Source: Cohnella sp. AR92 (GTDB taxonomy: Bacteria > Bacillota > Bacilli > Paenibacillales > Paenibacillaceae). From it: a stretch of DNA of 64,000 bases. The stretch spans positions 125,079 through 189,078 of the forward strand of contig NZ_RZJR01000007.1 of assembly GCF_003990975.1 (NCBI RefSeq), in the 5' to 3' direction. Shown here one piece after another: positions 17,315 through 25,769 of the stretch (its first letter is position 1; each line of letters opens with the position of its first letter). Below the pieces are notes generated by a model. It was not told the origin of the DNA and ran no database searches. It worked only from the letters and a program-made list of their open reading frames with translations. The position numbers were made by a program, and so were the translations under genes.

Positions 17315-18559
17315 TTATTTGGAAGCGAAATGTTCGCTCAGTATGCTTCGGAACAGATTCGGCCAAGCCAGCTTCTCGAATTGCTCGAGATCGATCCAGC
17401 GATAGCCGTCTGGCAGTTCCTTCGCGCTTGTGCCTGCCTCGGCTGCTACAATCGCTTCCGCTCTTATGCCTTCCTCTGCTCCTACGCCCGCTTCCGCTCC
17501 TGCCGCCGCGCCTGCTCCCGCTTCATTAGCAGCCGCGCTCTCTTGTACGACTTGGTCCATATCGTCTCGAACCGAGCCGTCGAACGAGACCCGATCCGCT
17601 CCCCAGATTCGAACGAACCAATGCAGATGGGAGAATACATGCTCGGCCGAGCCGAGATATTCGGTCGTCCGGACATCCATTCCTTCCAGGGACAGCGTCG
17701 TCTTCAGCCATTCGGGAGCCGCGTCTTGGGACGACCACGCCTCGAAGGGGGCTTCGATGTGCGGAAGCTCCCACAGCTTGGCGAGCAGGCCTTGCTCGGG
17801 TCTCTGCCTCGCGAGCACCCGGCCCTCCGAATCCTCGATCAAGACCGCCAAGCGATGCTGAGGCTTCGGCTTCTTGGCCTTCGTCTTGATCGGCAGCTCT
17901 TCCTGCCGTCCCGCTAGCCGGGCCGCGCAGTGCTCCATGACGGGACAAGTCAGGCAGTGGGGAGAACGCGGCGTGCACACGAGCGCGCCTAGCTCCATCA
18001 ATGCCTGGTTGAAGTCTCCGGCCGCCCCTTCGGGAATCAGCTCCCGGGCAAGCCCTTCGATCCCGACCCGCGTCGCAGGCTTCGCGATATCGTCCTCCAG
18101 ACAGAAATAACGCGACAGCACGCGCATGACGTTGCCGTCGACGGCCGGCTCCGGAAGGTTAAACGCGATGCTTAAGATCGCTCCCGACGTATAAGGGCCG
18201 ACCCCTTTGAGGCCGCTGACGACCGTTTTGTCCGCCGGAATCATGCCGCCGTAATTGTCCGCGATCTCCCTGGCGGCAGCTTGCAGGTTGCGCGCCCGGG
18301 AGTAATAGCCGAGACCTTCCCACAGCTTCAGAACGTCCTCTTCCGGCGCCTCCGCCAAATCGCGTACGGTCGGAAACCTCTCGACAAAGCGATTGAAGTA
18401 AGGGATGACCGTATCCACCCTTGTTTGCTGAAGCATAATCTCCGATATCCAGATATAATATGGATTCTTCGTTCTGCGCCAAGGCAGATCTCGATTCCCT
18501 CTTCGATACCAAGCCACCAGCTCCTCGCTGAACACCTTGGCGGCTTCCGTCTCGTACAT
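17315..18559 (-). CDS. mutY: A/G-specific adenine glycosylase with low-complexity insert
   Basis: MutY removes adenine mispaired with 8-oxoguanine. The 414-residue product has the catalytic glutamate in ISEIMLQQTRV, the helix-hairpin-helix ending GLKGVGPYTSGA, the catalytic aspartate in VDGNVMRVL, the iron-sulfur cysteines CTPRSPHCLTCPVMEHC, and a C-terminal NUDIX-like 8-oxoG recognition domain. Within that domain, at about residues 338-381, lies an Ala/Gly/Glu-rich stretch made of imperfect EAG/AEAG repeats that normal MutY lacks. The rest is intact, so the enzyme is probably functional. Confidence 0.95.
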   Translation of the reverse strand: MYETEAAKVFSEELVAWYRRGNRDLPWRRTKNPYYIWISEIMLQQTRVDTVIPYFNRFVERFPTVRDLAEAPEEDVLKLWEGLGYYSRARNLQAAAREIADNYGGMIPADKTVVSGLKGVGPYTSGAILSIAFNLPEPAVDGNVMRVLSRYFCLEDDIAKPATRVGIEGLARELIPEGAAGDFNQALMELGALVCTPRSPHCLTCPVMEHCAARLAGRQEELPIKTKAKKPKPQHRLAVLIEDSEGRVLARQRPEQGLLAKLWELPHIEAPFEAWSSQDAAPEWLKTTLSLEGMDVRTTEYLGSAEHVFSHLHWFVRIWGADRVSFDGSVRDDMDQVVQESAAANEAGAGAAAGAEAGVGAEEGIRAEAIVAAEAGTSAKELPDGYRWIDLEQFEKLAWPNLFRSILSEHFASK

Positions 18560-18637
18560 CCGCTCCCCAACCTTCTGCAGCTTCCATCAGCCGCTGTATT
18601 CGTTTCTTCTCCTCGAATCCTCGATTCCTTTTCCCGC

Positions 18638-19501
18638 TTAGACCAATACCTCGCTTGAACCCGGCATTCCGGCCCCCATCTTCCGGTACTGGCTCGGCGT
18701 CATTCCCGTATGCTTCTTGAACATCCGCGAGAAGTAATAGATCTTCATCCCGATCCGGCCGGCGACATCCGATACGTTGCATTCCGGCTGAAGCAGCATG
18801 CTCCGGGCCATCTCCATCCTCCTTAGGTTGACGTACTGGATCGGCGAGCAGCCCATCATGCTCTTGAAGAATACGATGAAATAGTTCGGATGGAGGAAAA
18901 TAAGCTTGGAGAGCTCGTCCACGGTTATGTTATCGGCCAAGTGCTCGTCTATGTAACGAATGACTGCGTTGATCTTCTCCATGTCCTGGGAAGGAATCCC
19001 TTCCGATATCACGGTTAGAGGCTGAATGCCGTCCAGATACAAGCTGATGAGCTCCAGAATGGCGGCTTTGCATCGCATTCTCGACGTCAGGCTGTCCTCC
19101 GCCGCTCCGCGGATGACCTTGTCCATCAAGGAAGCCGCCTCGCCCTGCATGGCTGGAATCCCGATCGGCAAGCGCAGGCTGTTGTACCACTCCCGGTCTC
19201 CGAAGCTGGTCTTGAAGTGCACCCACTTGAGCTTGAGAGAACTTCCGGGGTTCGCTTCGATAGAATGGGAGGTGCCCGTGAGAATCAGCGCCAGCATTCC
19301 CGGAACCAGCGTCTCGCTATGCTGCTCCGTCTCCAGCTTCCCGCTTCCTTCCATTACATATAGGAAGCGATTGCAATCCATCGCCTTCCACTTACCGTTC
19401 GACACCGCAGATTCTTCCACGCCGGATTCCGCCGCGGCCACCGTCTCGATCTGCATATGTTCGAGGTTGTTCATCATTATGGTAAAATAGCTAGTAGTCA
19501 T
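18638..19501 (-). CDS. AraC family transcriptional regulator with N-terminal cupin-like domain
   Basis: The 287-residue protein has an N-terminal ligand-binding region with the cupin-like strand pattern FLYVMEGSGKLETEQHSETLVPGMLALI, and a C-terminal pair of HTH motifs (ITVDELSKLIFLHPNYFIVFFKS and VSDVAGRIGMKIYYFSRMFKKHTGMTPSQYR split over residues 195-275). GAGGAG lies 5 nt before the ATG. It diverges from the lipoprotein cytochrome c gene with 84 bp between starts and lies upstream of mutY. AraC proteins of this layout usually sense sugars; the ligand here is unknown. Confidence 0.88.
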   Translation of the reverse strand: MTTSYFTIMMNNLEHMQIETVAAAESGVEESAVSNGKWKAMDCNRFLYVMEGSGKLETEQHSETLVPGMLALILTGTSHSIEANPGSSLKLKWVHFKTSFGDREWYNSLRLPIGIPAMQGEAASLMDKVIRGAAEDSLTSRMRCKAAILELISLYLDGIQPLTVISEGIPSQDMEKINAVIRYIDEHLADNITVDELSKLIFLHPNYFIVFFKSMMGCSPIQYVNLRRMEMARSMLLQPECNVSDVAGRIGMKIYYFSRMFKKHTGMTPSQYRKMGAGMPGSSEVLV

Positions 19502-19585
19502 GTCCGCTCCTCATGCTGCGATAAATCCCTCACGTGTGTTGAACGTGTCGTCATCTTATTATAATCGAGCGAAGGTGAAGTTGAA

Positions 19586-19978
19586 ATGGTAAGAGTTCCA
19601 TCCTCCGGAGAGCGTCAATTCCGGAAGAAAACGCTTTTCGCGGCGGCTTCTCTGGTCCTTGCCGCGTCGATTCTGTCCGCTTGCGGCGGAGGCGGAGGGG
19701 ATAACCCGGCTGCTCCCCCCGCTTCGAGCAGCAAGCCGTTATCCGGACCGGAAGAGACCGTGAAGCTGTATCGCAACAACTGCATTTCTTGTCATGGCAC
19801 CGAGCTTCAGGGCATGATGGGCGATAAGTCCAATCTCCAGCAAGTCGGAGCGCGCCTGACCAAGGATGAGATCAAGGCCCAGATCGAGAACGGCGGAAGC
19901 CTCATGAAGCCGTTCAAGGATAAGCTGAGCGCGGAGGAGATTGAAGCTCTGTCGTCATGGCTCGCGGAGCATAAGTAA
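19586..19978 (+). CDS. cccB: Membrane-anchored lipoprotein cytochrome c (c551-like)
   Basis: The 130-residue product has a lipoprotein signal with lipobox LSAC (about residue 33), a Gly/Pro/Ser linker and a class I cytochrome c domain with the heme motif CISCHG (about residue 66) and a C-terminal methionine ligand in GSLMKPF. This is the layout of the small electron carrier CccB of bacilli, which passes electrons to terminal oxidases outside the membrane. GAAGGTGAAG precedes the start. It diverges from the AraC gene. Assignment to cccB rather than another c551 paralogue is by architecture. Confidence 0.85.
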   Translation: MVRVPSSGERQFRKKTLFAAASLVLAASILSACGGGGGDNPAAPPASSSKPLSGPEETVKLYRNNCISCHGTELQGMMGDKSNLQQVGARLTKDEIKAQIENGGSLMKPFKDKLSAEEIEALSSWLAEHK

Positions 19979-20007
19979 TGACGCGCATGGCAAGATACGC
20001 CGCATAG

Positions 20008-20044
20008 CAAGAGCCCGGAAGCCATGTGCGGCCCCGGGCTCTTG
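20008..20044. terminator. Bidirectional hairpin between the cytochrome gene and acpS
   Basis: CAAGAGCCCGG (20008-20018) pairs with CCGGGCTCTTG (20034-20044), an 11-bp stem between convergent genes. The T-runs are short, so the terminator role is inferred from position. Confidence 0.7.
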
Positions 20045-20052
20045 CTTGCTCC

Positions 20053-20445
20053 CTATTCTCGTTCGAAGACCGCCGTCGCGGCGGCCATGCTTCTCTCATG
20101 AGTGATGGCGACATGAAGGCGATGCCGCTCTTCCTTCAGCCCTAGCCGTTCCCAGGCTTCGGCGGATAATCGGCAGCAGGGCCGTCCCGAAGGATCGGGC
20201 AGCACCTCCATGTCCGCAAATCCGACGAGACGCCCGATTCCGCACCCGAGCGCCTTCACGATCGCTTCCTTCGCCGCATAGCGTCCCGCGACGAACTCCA
20301 CCGCCCGGCGGCCGGACAGCTCCCGGCATCGCGAACGCTCGCTCTCCGTCAGCACCCTCTCCAAGAACCGAGAGCCCGCGGAACCGGCGAGCAGCTTGTC
20401 CAGCCGCTCCAGCTCCACCATATCGATCCCGATTCCGACGATCAT
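20053..20445 (-). CDS. acpS: Holo-[acyl-carrier-protein] synthase
   Basis: AcpS transfers 4'-phosphopantetheine from CoA to acyl carrier protein, essential for fatty acid synthesis. The 130-residue product shows the magnesium-binding start GIGIDMVELERL and the second motif FVAGRYAAKEAIVKALG, both diagnostic of the bacterial AcpS group. The ATG lies 6 bp beyond the nadE stop, so the two are tightly spaced and probably co-transcribed, with only a weak ribosome site within the end of nadE. Length is normal for the family. Confidence 0.95.
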   Translation of the reverse strand: MIVGIGIDMVELERLDKLLAGSAGSRFLERVLTESERSRCRELSGRRAVEFVAGRYAAKEAIVKALGCGIGRLVGFADMEVLPDPSGRPCCRLSAEAWERLGLKEERHRLHVAITHERSMAAATAVFERE

Positions 20446-20451
20446 CGCCGC

Positions 20452-21261
20452 TTAGATTCCCGGGATCGGGGAGCGCTTATGCTCCGTGCGCAGATAATGG
20501 CGTTCGAGAATCTCGCGGGCGGAAGCCTCGATCTCCTTGCCTTCCAGGTAATCGCTGTTCGCTTCATAAGAAACCCCGAGCTCGTTCTCGTCCGTCTGGC
20601 CTTCCCAGAGCCCGGCCGTCGGCGCCTTGCCGATAACTTCCTCGGGAACTCCAAGTCTCGCGGCTACGGCGCGAACCTGGCGCTTGTTCAGGGAGCTTAG
20701 CGGCGTAATGTCGACCGCTCCGTCGCCCCACTTCGTATAGAAGCCGGTGAGCGCCTCGGAAGCATGGTCCGTGCCCACGACAAGAAGGTTCATATCGAAG
20801 GCCAGCGCATATTGAATGACCATCCGGGTACGGGCTTTGACGTTGCCCTTCCCGCCGCGGCTGATATGGCGCGGCGTGCCGAGAGCCTTGAATCCGTATT
20901 CGGTCTCCAGCACGATCTCGTTGACCGCTTCCTCGATGTTCGTCTCCACCTTGTGGGTCAGGTTGAACGCTTCGGCGACCGCATAACTATGGTCGATATC
21001 CTCTTGTTCCCCGTATGGCTGGAACACCCCGAGGGTTATGTATTCTTTGCCGGTCTCTTGAGAGAGCTCGTCCGTCGCTTGCTTGCAGAGGCCGGTTGCC
21101 ACCGCGCTGTCCACGCCGCCGCTGATCGCGATCAGAAGGCCCGTCGTCTTCGAGCTCTTCACGTATTCCTTCAGAAAATCGACCCGTCTTCTGATCTCTT
21201 GATCGACGTCGATCGTCGGCTTCACGCCCAGCTTCGCAATAATCTCCTGTTGAAGGCTCAT
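20452..21261 (-). CDS. nadE: Ammonia-dependent NAD+ synthetase
   Basis: NadE makes NAD+ from nicotinate adenine dinucleotide with ATP and ammonia. The 269-residue product has the ATP-pyrophosphatase loop LIAISGGVDSAVATGL (about residue 43) and the C-terminal substrate loop GKAPTAGLWEGQTDENELG. The length matches the short NH3-dependent form without an amidase domain. GGAG lies 8 nt upstream of the ATG. It is followed by acpS after 6 bp. Confidence 0.96.
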   Translation of the reverse strand: MSLQQEIIAKLGVKPTIDVDQEIRRRVDFLKEYVKSSKTTGLLIAISGGVDSAVATGLCKQATDELSQETGKEYITLGVFQPYGEQEDIDHSYAVAEAFNLTHKVETNIEEAVNEIVLETEYGFKALGTPRHISRGGKGNVKARTRMVIQYALAFDMNLLVVGTDHASEALTGFYTKWGDGAVDITPLSSLNKRQVRAVAARLGVPEEVIGKAPTAGLWEGQTDENELGVSYEANSDYLEGKEIEASAREILERHYLRTEHKRSPIPGI

Positions 21262-21350
21262 CCTCGTCTCTCCAATCCGCTCTAATTCTAGTTAAGCACG
21301 CGGGGCAGAGCCCCGGTTGTTAATCTTATCCAATCCATATGGCTAAAAAA

Positions 21351-21384
21351 ACTCCCGCAAGCTCACTTGCGAACCGGCGGGAGT
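21351..21384 (-). terminator. Terminator downstream of the bacilliredoxin gene
   Basis: Minus-strand stem ACTCCCGC/GCGGGAGT followed by seven T (plus-strand A-run at 21345-21351). Confidence 0.85.
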
Positions 21385-21399
21385 TGCCTTCCGTATCGA

Positions 21400-21834
21400 T
21401 TAACGGCAGAAGCGATCGAAGGCCGACGTCAGATCCGCCGCGATGTCTTCCGCGCTGCGGTTCTCGATCTGGTGGCGTTCGATGAAGTGAACCAGTTCTC
21501 CGTCCTTCATCAGCGCGATGGAAGGAGAAGACGGAGGGTAAGGCGCGAAATACTCGCGAGCCTTCGCCGTAGCTTCCTTGTCCTGTCCGGCGAATACCGT
21601 ATACAGGTGATCCGGGAGCACGTCGTGCTGCAGCGCTTCCGCTACGCCCGGACGGGCTTGCCCGGCCGCGCAGCCGCACACGGAGTTGACGACGACGAGC
21701 GTCGTTCCCTTCGCGTTGGGAAGAGCCTCTTCCACTTCCTCCGGCGTACGGAGCTCCTTGATTCCAACCCGCGTCAGATCGTCGCGCATCGGTTGAATCA
21801 TGTCGAACATGTATCTCTCAAATGACATAGACAT
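21400..21834 (-). CDS. BrxA/BrxB family bacilliredoxin
   Basis: Bacilliredoxins remove bacillithiol from S-bacillithiolated proteins in low-GC Gram-positives. The 144-residue product contains the CGC active-site motif in VNSVCGCAAGQARP (about residue 52) and the family C-terminal pattern HFIERHQIENRSAEDI. These are the features of the YphP/YqiW family. GAGG lies 8 nt before the ATG at 21834. Whether it is BrxA or BrxB cannot be told without alignment. It implies that the organism uses bacillithiol. Confidence 0.92.
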   Translation of the reverse strand: MSMSFERYMFDMIQPMRDDLTRVGIKELRTPEEVEEALPNAKGTTLVVVNSVCGCAAGQARPGVAEALQHDVLPDHLYTVFAGQDKEATAKAREYFAPYPPSSPSIALMKDGELVHFIERHQIENRSAEDIAADLTSAFDRFCR

Positions 21835-21937
21835 TCTATCATCCTCGCTTCCCGCTTGCGATTTGGCGGACCAATCCGCTTACTTTTTATTATAAGCTCT
21901 GACCGGATAACCGTCAAAAAAATGAACCCTGAACGCA

Positions 21938-22363
21938 TCAGGGTTCATCCAATACTTCGGGCACCGGGAAGTACGTCTCGTACTCCTCCTCCAGCTCCAA
22001 AGGGTTGTCCGCTATGCGGCTCAAGTCCGCCGTTTGGTGGGTCGGATGCATGAATGCACCCGGCTGCGGAGGGATGCCCTCTTCGAACAGATCGCGGTTC
22101 TCCTCCGTACGGAATCCGATATCCTTGAAGGGATGCACCCATTCGTCCCCGGCCATCACGGCGGGGTCCGTCTCCTCGCTCCATTGCTCGAGCGGAGAAT
22201 TCGGCGACTCGTAATCGTGATCTCCGATCACGACTCCATGCGAATTGATAAACGGTTCCCGCGGGCCCCTATTCTCGCGGAATTCCCGTTTGAACTCGAT
22301 CTCGAACGGATCGAGAGCCGGGTCGTCTCGACCGGCCGCCGAACTCGACTTGGGATCGGTCAT
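21938..22363 (-). CDS. DUF3905 domain-containing protein
   Basis: The 141-residue acidic protein contains EPFINSHGVVIGDHDYESPNSPLEQWSEETDPAVMAGDEWVHPFKDIG as successive short conserved blocks (residues about 36-85), which I recognise as the DUF3905 signature of spore-forming Firmicutes. The function is unknown. The ATG at 22363 has GGGAG 6 nt upstream; a TTG at 22381 is possible. It follows the 41-codon gene at 22384 by 20 bp, and the two probably share a transcript. The C terminus is Glu-rich and poorly structured. Confidence 0.75.
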   Translation of the reverse strand: MTDPKSSSAAGRDDPALDPFEIEFKREFRENRGPREPFINSHGVVIGDHDYESPNSPLEQWSEETDPAVMAGDEWVHPFKDIGFRTEENRDLFEEGIPPQPGAFMHPTHQTADLSRIADNPLELEEEYETYFPVPEVLDEP

Positions 22364-22383
22364 GTCGTTCTCCCGCTCCAAGC

Positions 22384-22509
22384 TCAGGTCGACGGCCGGT
22401 TCGGTCCGTCCAGCTTCTTGTCGAATCCCGGGGCCTCGGGTTGCTTGTTCTTGCCGTTCGAACCTGCGCTCTTGCGTCCGAGCGGAGCCGGACCTTGTGG
22501 ATTAGGCAT
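22384..22509 (-). CDS. Small Pro/Lys/Gly-rich protein, 41 aa
   Basis: The frame begins MPNPQGPAPLGRKSAGSNGK and ends DKKLDGPNRPST. An AAGGAGG lies 8 nt before the ATG, one of the best ribosome sites in the window, which is the main support for a real gene. It is basic, hydrophilic and lacks a signal peptide or membrane segment. It precedes the DUF3905 gene by 20 bp on the same strand. Composition is reminiscent of small spore proteins, but I do not recognise a family and assign no function. Confidence 0.6.
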   Translation of the reverse strand: MPNPQGPAPLGRKSAGSNGKNKQPEAPGFDKKLDGPNRPST

Positions 22510-22566
22510 GGGAGCATCCTCCTTGTCTGGATGATTCCCTCCTATTGTGATCCTTTGCAGCTTCGT

Positions 22567-24228
22567 TTATGCGCCTGCCGCCGCCATTCCCGCTTCGGTC
22601 TTGTAGAAGGAGACAATAAAGGTCGTCCCTTCGCCGATCTTCGACTCCACCTGGATCTTCCCGTGGTGGCGCTCGACGATGCTTAAGCATAAAGCGAGGC
22701 CGAGCCCGGTTCCGTTCGTCTTGGTCGTGAAGAACGGCTCGAACAGCCTCTCCAGCTTCTCCGGAGGAATGCCGACCCCGGTGTCCTGAACCCTAAGCTG
22801 AACGCAGTCGTCCAGATTCGACATCTCGATCCTCAGAACGCCTTTGTCCGACATGGCCTCCATCCCGTTGCGCGCGAGATTCAGGATCAGCTGCTTGATC
22901 TCTTTGACGTTCAGCTCCAGAGGCTCGATGTCTTCCTCGATGCTCAGCTCGACGACCAGCCCGCGCATGTTCGCGTCCGCCGAGATCAGCGGCATGAGAT
23001 CCTCCAGAACCTCGTTCAGCTTTCTGGTGTTCTTCTCCACGATCCGGTTCTGCGCAAGCGACAAGAAGTCGTTGATAATGTTGTTCGCCCGGTCCAGCTC
23101 CTGCAGAATGATGTGAAAATAGGAGTGGTGCTCGTTCGGGCTGCGCTCGTTCAGCAGCTGGATGAAGCCCCGGATGACCGCCATCGGGTTGCGGATCTCG
23201 TGCGTGATGCTCGCCGCCATCTGGCCGACCAGGCTGAGTCGCTCCATTTTGTCCACTTCGTCCTTCAATTGCTGCAGTTCGGTCATGTCGTGGGCGATCA
23301 GCACGACTCCCATCGCTTGATTGAATTCGTCCCTCCAAGCGCATACCGTCGTGTAATAAAGCCGTTGGCGGAACCTTATGACCTCCGACTCCCGTTCGAC
23401 ACCCTTCATGACCCTGGAGATCGATTCGAACAGAGTCTCGTTGCCGAACAAATTCCGCGCCGCCCAGTATTCCTGTCCGATCAGATCGCTGCGGCTGTAA
23501 GGAGCGAGAGTCTTGAGTGCCATCTCGTTCAACTGCGTAATCCTGCCCTCATTGTCGATAAAGATCGCCACAAGGGGAGAGATATCGATGAATTCCTGAA
23601 GCCTTTTTACTTCCTGGCGATAATTAGCGCTGACCTCCTGCAATTCGACCTGAAGCTTGAGCCGATCGATGGACAATTCGACAGCCTGGATGGAATACAG
23701 CAGAATAACCCCGGTGCCGAGCCCGAAGACAATCAAGTAAACCCAGTACCAGATATCCTTCGGTTCCGAGAAGCTGCTGACCGCGTTGGCCACGAAGAAG
23801 AGGCAGCCCGCCAGAAAGCACCGAAGAACGATTCGGAGCCTGACCCGAACACCGGATGATTGGAAGCGTTGAATTCGAGAGAATAAGTAAGGAACAAACA
23901 AGAGGAAGAACGCCCCGAGAAAAATAATCGAGACGGTAGAGGAGATCTGGTTTAAGCGCGCCGCCATGTAGAGTACCGTTAATAGCGATGCACCCGGAAT
24001 GCCGCCATAGAGAGAACCGATGATGTAAGGGACAAGCCGGAAGTTCAGGAAATTCTCGGGTTCGATCGGATTATGGCTCAACATTCCAAGAAGAAGGGAA
24101 ATTCCGCTGGCCGTGACGATTGCTGCAGACATGTTCTTACCGCGCTCAGGCTTCGTAAGCCATAAGAGCATAGCTCCTACCGGAAGCAATGCAATAAGAG
24201 TTTGCAGCAGAATGTATTCCCACGCCAA
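22567..24228 (-). CDS. Membrane PAS-sensor histidine kinase (sporulation-kinase type)
   Basis: The 553-residue protein has several N-terminal membrane helices (about 1-190) with the 5TM-receptor-like block GSLYGGIPGASLLTVLYM, then a PAS domain (about 205-320), a HisKA phosphoacceptor site in SITHEIRNPMAVIRGF (His about residue 341) and a HATPase domain with NLARNGMEAM, DTGVGIPPE and TNGTGLGLAL. This is the layout of Paenibacillus/Bacillus kinases feeding the Spo0 phosphorelay. No response regulator gene is adjacent, as expected for an orphan phosphorelay kinase. The start is TTG with TAGGAG upstream. A Spo0A-box-like sequence lies about 90 bp upstream. Confidence 0.88.
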   Translation of the reverse strand: MAWEYILLQTLIALLPVGAMLLWLTKPERGKNMSAAIVTASGISLLLGMLSHNPIEPENFLNFRLVPYIIGSLYGGIPGASLLTVLYMAARLNQISSTVSIIFLGAFFLLFVPYLFSRIQRFQSSGVRVRLRIVLRCFLAGCLFFVANAVSSFSEPKDIWYWVYLIVFGLGTGVILLYSIQAVELSIDRLKLQVELQEVSANYRQEVKRLQEFIDISPLVAIFIDNEGRITQLNEMALKTLAPYSRSDLIGQEYWAARNLFGNETLFESISRVMKGVERESEVIRFRQRLYYTTVCAWRDEFNQAMGVVLIAHDMTELQQLKDEVDKMERLSLVGQMAASITHEIRNPMAVIRGFIQLLNERSPNEHHSYFHIILQELDRANNIINDFLSLAQNRIVEKNTRKLNEVLEDLMPLISADANMRGLVVELSIEEDIEPLELNVKEIKQLILNLARNGMEAMSDKGVLRIEMSNLDDCVQLRVQDTGVGIPPEKLERLFEPFFTTKTNGTGLGLALCLSIVERHHGKIQVESKIGEGTTFIVSFYKTEAGMAAAGA

Positions 24229-24316
24229 GTAACTCAGCTCCTACGACTGCCATTATTCGACCCATATGCAATCTGATTAAAACATAAGTGAAGCAGGTTT
24301 ACAATAATAACCATCG

Positions 24317-24326
24317 TTTGTCGAAT
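24317..24326 (+). promoter_or_regulatory. Spo0A-box-like sequence between the kinase and flavoprotein genes
   Basis: TTTGTCGAAT contains the TGTCGAA core of Spo0A boxes. It lies in the 198-bp divergent region between the sensor kinase (start 24228) and the flavoprotein (start 24427), so it could regulate either. Confidence 0.4.
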
Positions 24327-24426
24327 TATCTAATGCAATCTTTAGCTTTCCGCTTCCCTTTCTTTTGGCTAAGACGCCAGCTACAATGGAAAGAGCGAAC
24401 GATTCGATTAAGAAAGGGATTTGTTT

Positions 24427-25704
24427 ATGTGGGACGTTATTGTGATTGGAGGAGGTCCGGCCGGCCTAATGGCGTCGATCGCGGCGGCAGAGGGCGGTGC
24501 CCGGACTCTTCTTCTCGATAAAGGGGACAAGTTGGGCCGCAAGCTCGGAATATCCGGCGGGGGACGCTGCAACGTCACCAACAACAAAGATACGCAGGAG
24601 CTGATCCGTTATCTCCCCGGCAACGGCCGGTTTCTTCACAGCGCCTTGTCGAAGTTCGGAAGCGGCGACATCATCTCCTTCTTCGAAGAGCTTGGCATCG
24701 CGGTGAAGGAAGAGGATCACGGACGAATGTTCCCGGTATCGGATAAGGCGAAGACGGTAGTAGATACGCTTGTGAATCGGGTCCGGGAGCTGGATGTGAC
24801 GATTCGGGTTCATCAGACGGTCGAAAAGGTTCTGTACGAGGAGGGGCGGGTAACCGGCGTTCGAGTCACCTCAGGAGCGGAGCTTAAAGCCCCGTGCGTC
24901 ATTCTCGCCACCGGCGGCAAGTCCGTTCCCCATACCGGTTCGACCGGGGACGGCTATGCTTGGGCGGAAGAGGCGGGACACACGATCACGGAGCTGTACC
25001 CGACCGAGGTCCCGATTACTTCGGACGAGCCTTGGATCGCGAACCGCGAGCTGCAAGGCCTCTCGCTGCGGGACAGCGTCCTGACCGTAATCGACGGCAG
25101 GGGCAAGAAGCTGGTCTCCCACGAAGGCGATATGATCTTCACCCACTTCGGGCTGTCGGGACCGGCGGCACTGCGCTGCAGCCAGTTCGTCGTTCGCGCC
25201 CTGAGGGCGGGTCAAGGACCGGTAACGGTATCGATCGATCTGCTGCCGGAGACGACGGCGGAGAGGCTCGCCGCGGAATGGGGAACGGCCTCCCGCTCGG
25301 AACCGAAGAAGGCGGCCAAGACGCTTGTCCGCCAGAAGCTGACCGAGCGGCTTGTCCCTCTCGTTCTTCGATTGGCGGAGATCGATCCGGACGAAGGCGT
25401 CGCGAACGTCTCGCGAGCAAGATGGGAGACGCTAGCCAACCTATGCAAGGGTCTTCCGGTCAACGCGTCGGGAACTCTTTCTATTGAAGAGGCCTTCATA
25501 ACCGGAGGCGGAGTCAGCGTCAAGGAAGTCGATCCCCGCACGATGGAATCCAAGAAGTGCGAAGGACTGTTTTTCTGCGGCGAGATTCTGGACATCCACG
25601 GCTATACGGGCGGATACAACATCACCGCCGCGTTCTCGTCCGGTCGCGCCGCGGGAACGGCGGCTGCCGAAGCGAGCGCGGCGGCCCGAGCGACGGCCGA
25701 ATAA
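24427..25704 (+). CDS. BaiN/HI0933-like flavoprotein (NAD(P)/FAD-dependent oxidoreductase)
   Basis: The 425-residue product starts with the FAD-binding loop VIVIGGGPAGLMASIAAAEGG followed by the family-specific LGRKLGISGGGRCNVTN, and ends with ILDIHGYTGGYNITAAFSSGRAAG, the C-terminal FAD motif of the HI0933/YhiN/BaiN family. The middle contains the family's extra domain (about 190-330). An in-frame TTG at 24421 is possible, but the ATG at 24427 has AAGAAAGGG at good spacing. The cellular substrate is not established for most members. A terminator follows directly. Confidence 0.9.
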   Translation: MWDVIVIGGGPAGLMASIAAAEGGARTLLLDKGDKLGRKLGISGGGRCNVTNNKDTQELIRYLPGNGRFLHSALSKFGSGDIISFFEELGIAVKEEDHGRMFPVSDKAKTVVDTLVNRVRELDVTIRVHQTVEKVLYEEGRVTGVRVTSGAELKAPCVILATGGKSVPHTGSTGDGYAWAEEAGHTITELYPTEVPITSDEPWIANRELQGLSLRDSVLTVIDGRGKKLVSHEGDMIFTHFGLSGPAALRCSQFVVRALRAGQGPVTVSIDLLPETTAERLAAEWGTASRSEPKKAAKTLVRQKLTERLVPLVLRLAEIDPDEGVANVSRARWETLANLCKGLPVNASGTLSIEEAFITGGGVSVKEVDPRTMESKKCEGLFFCGEILDIHGYTGGYNITAAFSSGRAAGTAAAEASAAARATAE

Positions 25705-25708
25705 GAGG

Positions 25709-25747
25709 AAAGAGGACATCGTCCCCTTGCGGGCCGATGTCCTCTTT
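25709..25747. terminator. Bidirectional terminator after the flavoprotein gene
   Basis: AAAGAGGACATCG (25709-25721) pairs with CGATGTCCTCTTT (25735-25747), a 13-bp stem between convergent genes. Confidence 0.85.
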
Positions 25748-25769
25748 GTTTGCGCAAGTAGTCCGCCGT

